Positions 26,143 to 34,131 of a stretch of 64,000 nucleotides of DNA are shown here, in pieces. The first letter of the stretch is position 1. Each line of letters opens with the position of its first letter. The notes beneath the pieces are model-generated. The model saw only the letters and a program-made list of their open reading frames with translations, was not told the origin of the DNA and ran no database searches. The stretch comes from an uncultured Clostridia bacterium (GTDB lineage: Bacteria > Bacillota > Clostridia > Christensenellales > Borkfalkiaceae). A program made the translations under genes and the position numbers. The DNA lies in contig CALVWR010000004.1 in the NCBI GenBank assembly GCA_944367565.1, positions 1 through 64,000 on the forward strand, given 5' to 3'.

Positions 26143-27774
26143 ATGCAGAAAACCATTAACGGAGCCATGCTGAAGAATATGATTGTCACAGCGGCAAAGC
26201 TCCTGGATATAAATCGGGTTACGATCGATTCTCTGAACGTATTTCCCGTTCCGGACGGCGATACCGGCACAAACATGTCGCTGACCATTCAATCGGCGGT
26301 CAAGGAATTACTGAATTGCAACAGCAACAGTATTTATGATATTTCGGAAGCGGTGTCGAAAGGAGCGTTGCGCGGCGCCAGGGGAAATTCCGGCGTGATC
26401 TTATCTCAGGTGCTGAGGGGATTTTGCAACAGCATAAAAGAAGCGCAGTCGATCGACGTAAAGCTGTTTGCGACGGCTTTGCAGAACGGTGCGAAAGTAG
26501 CGTACGGTGCGGTAAGCAAGCCGAAAGAAGGAACGATGCTGACGGTGGCGCGCGCCGTCGGTGAGTATGCAATGCAGATCAGATCCAAGAACAAGGATTT
26601 TGAAACGTTTTTGCCGGCGCTGATCGAAAAAGGAAACGAAACGGTCGAACTGACGCCGGAATTACTTCCCGTACTGAAGAAAGCGGGCGTGGTAGACGCC
26701 GGCGGAAAAGGTCTGATGTGCCTGTATGAAGGGATGTACAAGGCGCTGATGGGAGAAGAGGTCGGGGGAAACATCGTTATCAACGACATGAAGTCCGCCG
26801 ATACGGTGATGGAGCACGCCGATATCATGAGTCTCGGCGTAATCGAGTTTGCATATTGTACGGAATTTTTCATCATCAATATCAATAAGAAGACAACGCT
26901 TGCGGATATAGAGAAGCTGCGCGAAAAGCTGATGGCGCTGGGCGATTGCGTGATCGTGATCGGGGATCTGGAACTTGTCAAAGTACACGTTCATACAAAC
27001 AAACCGGGCGTTGCGTTGTCTTATGCGCTGGAGCTCGGGGAGCTTGACAAAGTCAAGATCGAGAATATGCTTGAGCAGAACCGGGAACTGAAGAAAAAAT
27101 ACGAATCGGAAAAGAAAGACATGGCGATGCTGGCGATCTCCGCGGGTGAAGGCATATCGGAAATCTTCCGCGATCTTACGGTAGACGGAATCATTGAAGG
27201 CGGACAATCGATGAACCCGAGCGCAAGCAGTATAGCGGACGCCGCGCAGAGGATCAATGCGGACACGATTTTCGTATTGCCGAACAATAAAAACATTATT
27301 CTTGCGGCGGAACAGGCGAAATCGCTGATCGAAGGGAAAACGATCCACGTAATTCCGACAAAGAACATACCGCAGGGATTTGCTGCGGCGCTGGCGTTTG
27401 ATCCGGAAGTAAGCGCGGAAGAAAACAAGGCAAACATGATCCATGCGTTGGATAATGTTACGGCAGGGCAGGTCACTTATGCGGTAAGGACGACAAAGAT
27501 AGACGGTTTTTCCCTGCAGGAAGGGGATATCATCGGCCTTGACAATAAGAAAATCCTGGCGAAGGGCGATAATATTGCAGATGTAGTGCTGGAACTTGTG
27601 GCAAAGCTGAAAGGCGTATCGGACGAGATCATCACCTTATATTACGGCGAGGACGTAAGGGAAGAAGACGCCGTGCAGTTGCAGGAGGTTTTACAGGAAA
27701 AATATCCCGAATGTGACGTGGAGATCAACTACGGCGGGCAACCGATTTATTATTATTTTATTGCCCTTGAATAG
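26143..27774 (+). CDS. fakA: FakA/YloV-type DAK2-domain kinase subunit (fatty acid kinase)
   Basis: A 543-residue protein of the YloV/FakA family. The N-terminal DhaL (DAK2) domain binds ATP and metal through NVFPVPDGDTGTNM at 33-46 and RGARGNSGVI. A middle domain contains the GVVDAGGKGL motif, and the C-terminal DegV-like domain spans the last 200 residues (NADTIFVLPNNKN, PTKNIPQGFAA). In Staphylococcus FakA phosphorylates fatty acids carried by FakB. A FakB (DegV) homologue is encoded about 4 kb downstream at 31577. AGAGG precedes the ATG; a terminator follows. Confidence 0.9.
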   Translation: MQKTINGAMLKNMIVTAAKLLDINRVTIDSLNVFPVPDGDTGTNMSLTIQSAVKELLNCNSNSIYDISEAVSKGALRGARGNSGVILSQVLRGFCNSIKEAQSIDVKLFATALQNGAKVAYGAVSKPKEGTMLTVARAVGEYAMQIRSKNKDFETFLPALIEKGNETVELTPELLPVLKKAGVVDAGGKGLMCLYEGMYKALMGEEVGGNIVINDMKSADTVMEHADIMSLGVIEFAYCTEFFIININKKTTLADIEKLREKLMALGDCVIVIGDLELVKVHVHTNKPGVALSYALELGELDKVKIENMLEQNRELKKKYESEKKDMAMLAISAGEGISEIFRDLTVDGIIEGGQSMNPSASSIADAAQRINADTIFVLPNNKNIILAAEQAKSLIEGKTIHVIPTKNIPQGFAAALAFDPEVSAEENKANMIHALDNVTAGQVTYAVRTTKIDGFSLQEGDIIGLDNKKILAKGDNIADVVLELVAKLKGVSDEIITLYYGEDVREEDAVQLQEVLQEKYPECDVEINYGGQPIYYYFIALE

Positions 27775-27786
27775 CAAAGGAAAAAG

Positions 27787-27810
27787 GGAAACGGTATGTT
27801 TCCTTTTTTT
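27787..27810 (+). terminator. Terminator after fakA
   Basis: GGAAAC at 27787-27792 pairs with GTTTCC at 27798-27803 around a five-base loop, followed by seven T residues. The stem is short and A-rich bases extend it, so some read-through into recG is likely; no separate recG promoter was found. Confidence 0.7.
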
Positions 27811-27885
27811 GTATGCAAGAACCGTAAAGAACGATCAGAAAGACGGAAAACGGAAGGACGCCCGATTGGCGGAGAGGGGAAAGTT

Positions 27886-29895
27886 ATGGAGCTTACGCGG
27901 ATCAAGGGGATCAGCGAAAAGAGAGAAAAAGAATTTGCAAAACTCGGCGTAAAGGGTGTGGAAGATCTTCCCGTACTTTTTCCGCGGGCATATCTTGATC
28001 TGCGGCGTACAGTGCTTTTACGGGAATGTTATCATAACGATATCGTCCTTACGACGGGTAAAGTGATGAGCGTGCCGTCGATGCAGATCGCGGCGCGTCG
28101 GGTAAAATACGTCAAGGCATACTGTACGCAATTCGGCGAACCGTTCAGCGTGATATGGTTCAATCAGCCCTATGTGCTTGACAAACTGAAAGAGGATGAG
28201 GAATACCTCTTCTACGGAAGAGTGCAGAATAAGTTCGGACAAGTCAGCCTGGTGAATCCGTCGTTTGAGCCGATCGATCGGAATTTCAGGCTGAAAGGAA
28301 TCGTGCCGCAATATCCGATCAAAGGCGGATTGTCGCAGAAAATCGTACGGGACAGTATAAGGATTGCGCTTCGTTTAAGACCGCCGCACAGTATTATTCC
28401 GGAGTGGCTTCAAAAAAAATACAGGCTGAACGATCTGGAGCAAAGTTATATGCAGATACATGATCCGCAGAGCCTTTCCAAAATCAGTGAAGCGGCGGAC
28501 AGGATCGCGACGGAAGAATATTTTGCGCTTATTTCCGCATTCAGGATCGTCAAAGGAGGAAGCGAACAGGTCAGGATCAATCGTTACCGATGTACGGGAG
28601 ACGAGCTGAAATCCTTTGTCGAGCGGTTTCCGTTCCGGTTTACGGAAGGGCAAAAATCGGCGGTTAAAGAAATTTACGGCGATATGAAGAGTGCAAAAGT
28701 CATGAATCGGCTTTTACAGGGGGATGTCGGAAGCGGCAAGACCGCAGTCGGTCTCAGTGCGATGTATATCGCGTTAAAAAGCGGATATCAGGCGGCGATG
28801 CTTGCTCCGACGGAAGTCCTTGCGCGCCAGAATTATGCATTGGTAAGAAAATATTTGCCGGAATACCGCGCGGAACTGTTGGTCGGATCGGATACCGCGA
28901 AGAAAAAGAAGACGATCAAAGAAGAGTTGAAGAACGGAACGGTCGACGTTCTTGTCGGCACGCACGCCGTCTTGCAGGACGATGTGGAATTTGCGCGTCT
29001 TAGCTTTTGTCTTTGCGACGAGCAGCACCGATTCGGGGTAGCGCAGAGAAGCGCGCTGAGCGCGAAAGGGATCAGTCCCGACGTGTTGGTCATGAGCGCG
29101 ACGCCGATTCCGCGTACGCTTTCTCTGATTTTTTACGGAGATCTCGATATTTCCACCATAACGGATAAGCCCGCGGAAAGAAAAGCGGTGCGGACAAACG
29201 TCGTGCCGTACAGTCGGTACGACGATATGCTGGCTTTTATCGGAAAGGAAATCAAAGCGGGCAGGCGTGCGTATTTTGTCTGTCCGAAGATCGAAGAGGA
29301 CGAAGAAGGCACGCTGATGAGCGTGAAGGAACTGTATGAAGAGCTGACCGCAAAATTACCGTATGTCAGATTTTGTCTTCTTCACGGAAAAATGAAGGAT
29401 GCGGAAAAGTCGGAGATCATGCGCGCATTTAAGGAAGGCGTATACGATGCGCTTGTCAGCACAACGGTCATCGAAGTCGGAATCGACGTACCTGACGCAA
29501 CCGTAATGGTGATTTATAACGCAGAACGTTTCGGATTGTCGCAATTGCACCAGTTGCGCGGCAGAGTAGGACGGTCGGATCGGGAAAGCTACTGTTTTCT
29601 GCTGACGACGGGCGTCGGGGATTCGCTGGAAAGGCTGAAGATTCTGAAAAATAATTCCGACGGATTCAAAATCGCGGAATACGATTATGAAATGCGCGGA
29701 GGCGGAGATTTCCTCGGTTCCAGGCAAAGCGGAAAATTTTTCGGTGATCTCGGGAAACTGCGTTATTCGTCGGCCGCAATCTTTCTGGCAAAAAAACTGA
29801 GTGACGAAGCCTTCTCATCGGGAGAAAATCTGGAAGAAGTAAGGCGCGTGGCTGTGGCAAAATATGAAAAACTGAAAGACGTCACAATGAACTGA
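27886..29895 (+). CDS. recG: ATP-dependent DNA helicase RecG
   Basis: A 669-residue fork-regression helicase. The N-terminal wedge/OB domain contacts branched DNA (about 1-230, with GKVMSVPSMQ). Motif I is GDVGSGKTAV near residue 280, motif II DEQHRFGV near 377, then MSATPIPRTL, and the C-terminal half has STTVIEVGIDVPDATVM and QLRGRVGR. The open frame extends 30 codons upstream into the terminator, but GAGGGGAAAG before the ATG at 27886 and the family N-terminus favour that start. Confidence 0.95.
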   Translation: MELTRIKGISEKREKEFAKLGVKGVEDLPVLFPRAYLDLRRTVLLRECYHNDIVLTTGKVMSVPSMQIAARRVKYVKAYCTQFGEPFSVIWFNQPYVLDKLKEDEEYLFYGRVQNKFGQVSLVNPSFEPIDRNFRLKGIVPQYPIKGGLSQKIVRDSIRIALRLRPPHSIIPEWLQKKYRLNDLEQSYMQIHDPQSLSKISEAADRIATEEYFALISAFRIVKGGSEQVRINRYRCTGDELKSFVERFPFRFTEGQKSAVKEIYGDMKSAKVMNRLLQGDVGSGKTAVGLSAMYIALKSGYQAAMLAPTEVLARQNYALVRKYLPEYRAELLVGSDTAKKKKTIKEELKNGTVDVLVGTHAVLQDDVEFARLSFCLCDEQHRFGVAQRSALSAKGISPDVLVMSATPIPRTLSLIFYGDLDISTITDKPAERKAVRTNVVPYSRYDDMLAFIGKEIKAGRRAYFVCPKIEEDEEGTLMSVKELYEELTAKLPYVRFCLLHGKMKDAEKSEIMRAFKEGVYDALVSTTVIEVGIDVPDATVMVIYNAERFGLSQLHQLRGRVGRSDRESYCFLLTTGVGDSLERLKILKNNSDGFKIAEYDYEMRGGGDFLGSRQSGKFFGDLGKLRYSSAAIFLAKKLSDEAFSSGENLEEVRRVAVAKYEKLKDVTMN

Positions 29896-30200
29896 TGATT
29901 TTTTTGAATGGTACCGGATGGGGGGATATGCACTGCGCCTCGATAAAAGGTGAGATTATATAAAAATGCAGCCGTTGTATTATAAAATATTTGTTTTTTG
30001 ACGAAAAAATTAAAAACGATTTCTTAAATATAAGTTTAACATTTTATTTTAAAAAGAATATAAAATAAAAGAAAAGAAGAAAATTTTCCGAAACAACTTC
30101 CTCATCGTTGAAAAAAATTTATACTGAAATGAAAGGAGCGTACGGGAAATATTATGGATTTGTCTTTCGGGTCATCATAAAACGGATATTTAATCATAAA
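29896..30200. other. AT-rich intergenic region
   Basis: No gene is supported. The region is very AT-rich. A GAAAGGAGC near 30129 resembles a ribosome site but leads to a seven-codon frame or to a 41-codon frame that runs through the terminator. TTGACG near 29998 has no -10 box at good spacing. I see no conserved RNA. Confidence 0.5.
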
Positions 30201-30237
30201 ATACCGGGCGGAAAATTTTTCGCCCGGTATATTTTTG
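30201..30237. terminator. Bidirectional terminator, mainly for the GNAT/XRE operon
   Basis: ATACCGGGCG at 30201-30210 pairs with CGCCCGGTAT at 30221-30230, with T-rich tails on both strands. On the minus strand it lies 26 bases after the GNAT stop. Confidence 0.8.
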
Positions 30238-30262
30238 TAATATTCACAATATAGATTAAAAT

Positions 30263-30745
30263 TTATAAATCGGATTCAAATTTAATTTCAACAAGATCCG
30301 TGCCGCCTATATTGATATTCCGCTTCACATTTAATGGGCACATCTGCATTTTTTCATAAAATTTTATAGCACTTGCATTCTCCGCCAATACCCAAAGATA
30401 AACAGAAGTATAGTTTAGTTTTTTCAGCGCGCTTTTTGCGGCAAGAAAGAGTTCTGTACCGAAGCCTTTGTGCCAGAATTGAGGAAGAACGTATATTGCG
30501 CGGATTTCTCCCGACTTATCTATCTCGTTATCTCGCGAAACGCCGTAGTTGATGATTCCGACTGCGGCGTTATCGGTTTCGGCAATCAGATAGTTTGTCA
30601 GATTTTCCGATTTCGGCATGCAAAAATCTTGGTTTAATTTTAATAGATAGTCATCCGGCAACAAATTTTTATAGGCTTCTTTCCATGTTTCGCAATAAAT
30701 TTTCCCGATAGCCGATCTGTCCGCATTGCATGCTTTACGAATCAT
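30263..30745 (-). CDS. GNAT-family N-acetyltransferase
   Basis: A 160-residue acetyl-CoA-dependent acetyltransferase. The GNAT core is present: an N-terminal IRKACNADRSAIGKIY strand-helix, the central AIYVLPQFWHKGFGTEL acetyl-CoA loop (Q-x-x-x-G-x-G-x form), and the C-terminal LWVLAENASAIKFYEKM. The substrate is unknown (a protein N-terminus, amine or antibiotic). Its ATG overlaps the TGA of the XRE gene in an ATGA, so translation is coupled. Confidence 0.88.
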   Translation of the reverse strand: MIRKACNADRSAIGKIYCETWKEAYKNLLPDDYLLKLNQDFCMPKSENLTNYLIAETDNAAVGIINYGVSRDNEIDKSGEIRAIYVLPQFWHKGFGTELFLAAKSALKKLNYTSVYLWVLAENASAIKFYEKMQMCPLNVKRNINIGGTDLVEIKFESDL

Positions 30746-31368
30746 GTATCGCTCTCCTGATCAGGATCCTTTTTTTCAGGTTTTAATCTGTTTTTCATTC
30801 TCAGTGAAAAGTAAATAACATTTAACAATTCCAACGGTATACAGAAGATAAACAGCAGCCAGGAATTATTAAACGGAACAGTGATATAAATCGATGCGGC
30901 AATTGAAAAGATAAGCGCCGTGATGATGAGAATGGATAGATATGTTTTTCCCCAGATACAATTATATACAAGAAGTACGATGCAGGAAACCGGCACGGCA
31001 TAGATAAAGGAGAGCCACATTCTTTGCAAAGAAGGGACTGCGAGCAACGTAAAAACAAAAACGGCTGTCGCCAGAAGCCAGACGAGCAGAACGGAGCAGA
31101 TAATGACGTTGGTGCGCGTAAGAAAATTGATTTTTCTTTTTAATCGGATCGGTTTATCCGATTTTGTCAGCATGGCGTCTACGGTTACGCCGTAAAGATC
31201 GGCAATTTGCTTCAGCACGTCAACGTCGGGCATGCCGCCCGCTCTTTCCCATTTGGATACGGCTTTATCGGAATAATTGATTTTTTCGGCAAGCTCCGCC
31301 TGTGTAAGGTTTGCTGCTTTTCTGTATTTGACAAGATTTTCCGCCAAAATGTTTTTCAGATCATCCAT
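30742..31368 (-). CDS. XRE-family HTH regulator with membrane segments
   Basis: A 208-residue protein. Residues 10-65 form a Cro/CI-type helix-turn-helix (LTQAELAEKINYSDKAVSKW, then PDVDVLKQIADLYGV). Residues 85-190 contain four to five hydrophobic segments, and a charged tail follows. Such membrane-bound XRE proteins are common in Clostridia and may sense an envelope signal. No Shine-Dalgarno precedes the ATG, and a -10 box ends six bases before it. Inverted repeats upstream of its -35 box may be its own operator. It is co-transcribed with the GNAT gene. Confidence 0.85.
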   Translation of the reverse strand: MDDLKNILAENLVKYRKAANLTQAELAEKINYSDKAVSKWERAGGMPDVDVLKQIADLYGVTVDAMLTKSDKPIRLKRKINFLTRTNVIICSVLLVWLLATAVFVFTLLAVPSLQRMWLSFIYAVPVSCIVLLVYNCIWGKTYLSILIITALIFSIAASIYITVPFNNSWLLFIFCIPLELLNVIYFSLRMKNRLKPEKKDPDQESDT

Positions 31369-31374
31369 AGGGAT

Positions 31375-31403
31375 ATTTTAACGCATAATTGTACAAAAAT
31401 CAA
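31375..31403 (-). promoter_or_regulatory. Promoter of the XRE-GNAT operon, predicted leaderless
   Basis: On the minus strand TTGATT (31398-31403) and TAAAAT (31375-31380) are 17 bases apart. Six bases (ATCCCT) separate the -10 box from the ATG at 31368, so transcription should begin at or next to the start codon. Confidence 0.6.
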
Positions 31404-31427
31404 GTAAATATACTGTTAAAATAAAAT

Positions 31428-31462
31428 TCTACCGGTTGTAGAGTAAAAAAATTTAACTCTAC
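31428..31462. promoter_or_regulatory. Cluster of TCTAC/GTAGA inverted repeats, possible operator
   Basis: TCTAC at 31428-31432 and GTAGA at 31438-31442 form one small dyad around CGGTT. GTAGAGT at 31438-31444 and ACTCTAC at 31456-31462 form a second, sharing the middle half-site. The cluster lies between the XRE -35 box and the fakB promoter, so a bound XRE dimer could control both directions. Confidence 0.5.
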
Positions 31463-31504
31463 TATTCAAAAAAAGAACGTAGAAAGGCGATGGGTAAGAA
31501 TAGA

Positions 31505-31533
31505 TTGAAAACGTAAAGATTGTAAGCTATAAT
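31505..31533 (+). promoter_or_regulatory. Promoter of fakB-SGNH operon
   Basis: TTGAAA (31505-31510) and a perfect TATAAT (31528-31533) are 17 bases apart. The leader to the fakB ATG is about 37 bases. Confidence 0.8.
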
Positions 31534-31576
31534 AAAAGAAAAGCAAAAAATCTGATTGATAACGGAGGACGGACAC

Positions 31577-32428
31577 ATGAAAATTGCAGTCTCTGCGGAA
31601 ACGACGGTAGATTTAACGAAAGAGCTTTTGGCGGAATACGATATTCATACCACACCTTTTACGATATTGCTGGGAGAAGAGGCAAAACTTGACGGAGAAG
31701 TCGGTTGCGAAGAGATCATTTCTTATGTGACAAAAACGGGAATTTTACCGAAAACAAGTGCGGTGAACGAATTTCAGTATGAAGAGCATTTCGGAAAACT
31801 GTTGGAAAGTTATGAAGCGGTTATACACTTTTCTCTTTCATCGGAAATGAGCAGCGCGTGCGCAAATGCAAAGACGGCTGCGGAAAAATTTGACGGCAAA
31901 GTCAAAGTTCTGGATTCCCGTTCGCTTTCTACGGGGATCGCGCTTCTTACGCTGTATGCTTCCGAACTGGTCAGAGCGGGAGAAAGTTTTGAAAATATTG
32001 TTCTGAAGTGCGAAAAGAGAATTCCGTTCGTGCAGGCAAGTTTCATTTTGGAACGGTTGGATTATCTGTATAAAGGCGGAAGATGTTCCTCGCTGGCATA
32101 TTTCGGAGCAAACCTTCTGAAGTTGCGGCCGCAGATTCTTGTACTCGACGGAAAAATGGGCGCGGCGAAGAAATATCGGGGAAAAATAGAAAGCGCCGTA
32201 CGTTCTTATTGTCACGATACGTTGGAGCGGTTCAACAACCCCGATTTATCCGTAGGTTTTTTGACGTATACTACGGCAAGTGAAGAAATGCTGGACATTG
32301 CAAAAAGCGCGCTGACGGAACGCGGATTTAAAAAAATTTACATTACGCGTGCGGGCGGAACCATCACGAGTCATTGCGGCGAGCACTGCCTCGGCATTCT
32401 ATATATCAATGACGGAGGCAATCTGTGA
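31577..32428 (+). CDS. fakB: DegV-family fatty-acid-binding protein (FakB-like)
   Basis: A 283-residue DegV protein. These bind a fatty acid and present it to FakA for phosphorylation, so exogenous or recycled acyl chains enter phospholipid synthesis. Markers are SAETTVDLTKEL at the N-terminus, TSAVNEFQYEE, HFSLSSEMSSACANA around the carboxylate-binding serines, VLDSRSLSTGIALL, and ERLDYLYKGGR. The open frame starts 21 bases earlier, but GGAGG lies eight bases before the ATG at 31577. The downstream SGNH hydrolase starts inside its stop codon. fakA lies about 4 kb upstream. Confidence 0.88.
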   Translation: MKIAVSAETTVDLTKELLAEYDIHTTPFTILLGEEAKLDGEVGCEEIISYVTKTGILPKTSAVNEFQYEEHFGKLLESYEAVIHFSLSSEMSSACANAKTAAEKFDGKVKVLDSRSLSTGIALLTLYASELVRAGESFENIVLKCEKRIPFVQASFILERLDYLYKGGRCSSLAYFGANLLKLRPQILVLDGKMGAAKKYRGKIESAVRSYCHDTLERFNNPDLSVGFLTYTTASEEMLDIAKSALTERGFKKIYITRAGGTITSHCGEHCLGILYINDGGNL

Positions 32429-33144
32429 TTGCAGAAAACATTTCCGAAAAATTCGGCAACATAACGCTTTTCGGCGATTCGATACCGAAAGGGTATACGA
32501 CGATCGGCGGAAAGATAGAAAAAATAGAAGAAAATGCCGTACAGATTTTGGAAAAGGAATATAAAATCAGCATTGAAAACCGATCGAAATACGGAATAAC
32601 GCTGCATCGGCTTTACGAAAGGCAGGTCATTGAGAAATATCTGGAAGACAGTGCCGGCGATCCGAAACGGACGGTTGTGTTCTGCATCGGCGGGAATGAC
32701 AGCGATTTTGACTGGAAAGCAGTGGCGGCTTCTCCGCTTGAAGCGCACGAATCGAAAACGCCGTTAAAATTGTTCAGAAAGGAATTAAACGAACTGATCA
32801 ACAAGCTGCAACGCGAGGGTGTGAAAGTGGCGATCACAACGCTTCCGCCGGTCGATTCGGCGCGTTTTTATGAGACGGTGATCTGTAAAATAGCAGACGG
32901 CGAGCAGGTGCTTCGTTTTTTTGACGGCGATTTGACAAACATCAGTCGCTGCCAGGAAGGATACAACCTTGCGATCATGGAAACGGCAGCGGAGAACGGA
33001 TGTAAGCTGATTGACATCCGATCGCCTTTTCTGATGCGGAGAGACTATCTGCATCATTATTCGGATGACGGAATCCATCCCAATCAAAACGGTCATCGGA
33101 TTATTGCGGAAAGCGTGATGCAGTTTATCGACGCATTGGAGTAA
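32425..33144 (+). CDS. SGNH/GDSL-family hydrolase
   Basis: A 239-residue cytoplasmic esterase or thioesterase of the SGNH fold. Block I is LFGDSIPKGYT with the nucleophile serine, block III is CIGGNDSDFDW with Asn, and block V is DGIHPNQNGH with the catalytic Asp-His pair. There is no signal peptide. The GTG start at 32425 overlaps the TGA of fakB and has GGAGG upstream. Its coupling to the fatty-acid carrier suggests it may release acyl chains, but the true substrate is not visible. Confidence 0.85.
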   Translation: MIAENISEKFGNITLFGDSIPKGYTTIGGKIEKIEENAVQILEKEYKISIENRSKYGITLHRLYERQVIEKYLEDSAGDPKRTVVFCIGGNDSDFDWKAVAASPLEAHESKTPLKLFRKELNELINKLQREGVKVAITTLPPVDSARFYETVICKIADGEQVLRFFDGDLTNISRCQEGYNLAIMETAAENGCKLIDIRSPFLMRRDYLHHYSDDGIHPNQNGHRIIAESVMQFIDALE

Positions 33145-33178
33145 AAGAGAGAACGGAAGAAAACAAAAGAAAAAAAAC

Positions 33179-33220
33179 AATACGGCGTGCGATTCCTTTC
33201 GGAAGCGCACGCCGTATTTT
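33179..33220. terminator. Bidirectional terminator between convergent operons
   Basis: AATACGGCGTGCG at 33179-33191 pairs with CGCACGCCGTATT at 33206-33218. T residues follow on the + strand, and the minus strand ends in TTGTTTTTTT. It serves the SGNH gene and the ABC permease gene. Confidence 0.85.
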
Positions 33221-33234
33221 ATAAAAAGCATAGT

Positions 33235-34131
33235 TCAGCGGGGATTACGTCGTAAAGCGTTGAGCAGAATATAGATCCCGATCAGCGCGAATACGGTTAC
33301 GGCGAGGATGCAATACATCGCCTGCACGCTCACGTCGTTGCCGAAAAAGGCAAGATTGCAGTCGAGGGAGGTTTTGATCCCCTCCAACGCTTCGGCGGGG
33401 ACGCCTTCTTTTTCCATCGCGGCAAACGCGCCGCGCAGGGAATGGTTCCGGACGAGGGAGGTGCTGTACGTACTCGGCAGCAAAGCCATGGCGTTCTGCA
33501 TTCCTTCGCCGAAAGAACTGATGGGCATATAGGCGCCCGAGATAAAGCCGTAGCCTGCGCTGATGATCGTTCCGACCGCAGAGATCTGCCCCTGCGAGGA
33601 GAGGAAAAAATTGATGACGGAAGACAGCGCCGTTCCGAAAAGGACGAGAAGAACAACGTCAGCGACAAGGCAGAGGACGTCTGAAAAAGACAGATACCAG
33701 CCTGTAGCGGCGATATATACGAGACAGATCCCCGTTGCGACAAGACAGATAATCAAGGTGGAAATTATGGCTGCGACATAATAGCTTAAAGAGAGAACGG
33801 AAGATTTTACGGGCGATATTTTGAGATCCATAATCGTTCCCGAGGCTTTGTCCTGGACCATCAGAAAATTTGAGCAGAAAGCGACGGTCACGCAGGAGAC
33901 GGCGAGAATGGAAGAGACCAACTGACCGCTTACGAGACTTTGAAGAAGATCGTCCGGCAGGGAAAAAGAATCCGGCAGGACGGACAGAAAACTGTTTTTA
34001 TAGATGTTAGCGAGAAATGTGGCGTAGAGGATCAGTAAAATAGCCGGAGTGATCAGGGAGGTGAAAAACATACCCTTATCTTTAAAGAAGAGAAGGATAT
34101 TCCGTCTGATCAGAATAAATGCCTTTTTCAT
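33235..34131 (-). CDS. ABC-2-type exporter permease
   Basis: A 298-residue membrane subunit of an ABC exporter with six predicted segments in the ABC-2 pattern: one near residue 25, a long exterior loop with SVLPDSFSLP, then five more from about residue 60 to the end. VQDKASGTIMDLKISPV is the cytoplasmic loop typical of ABC-2 permeases of drug or antibiotic exporters. Its start overlaps the stop of the ATPase gene (ATGA type). Substrate unknown. Confidence 0.85.
   Translation of the reverse strand: MKKAFILIRRNILLFFKDKGMFFTSLITPAILLILYATFLANIYKNSFLSVLPDSFSLPDDLLQSLVSGQLVSSILAVSCVTVAFCSNFLMVQDKASGTIMDLKISPVKSSVLSLSYYVAAIISTLIICLVATGICLVYIAATGWYLSFSDVLCLVADVVLLVLFGTALSSVINFFLSSQGQISAVGTIISAGYGFISGAYMPISSFGEGMQNAMALLPSTYSTSLVRNHSLRGAFAAMEKEGVPAEALEGIKTSLDCNLAFFGNDVSVQAMYCILAVTVFALIGIYILLNALRRNPR

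Noticed and set aside
30129-30254. A 41-codon frame with GAAAGGAGC near its start
   Set aside because: The frame reads through the hairpin terminator and the supposed ribosome site overlaps its own first codons.
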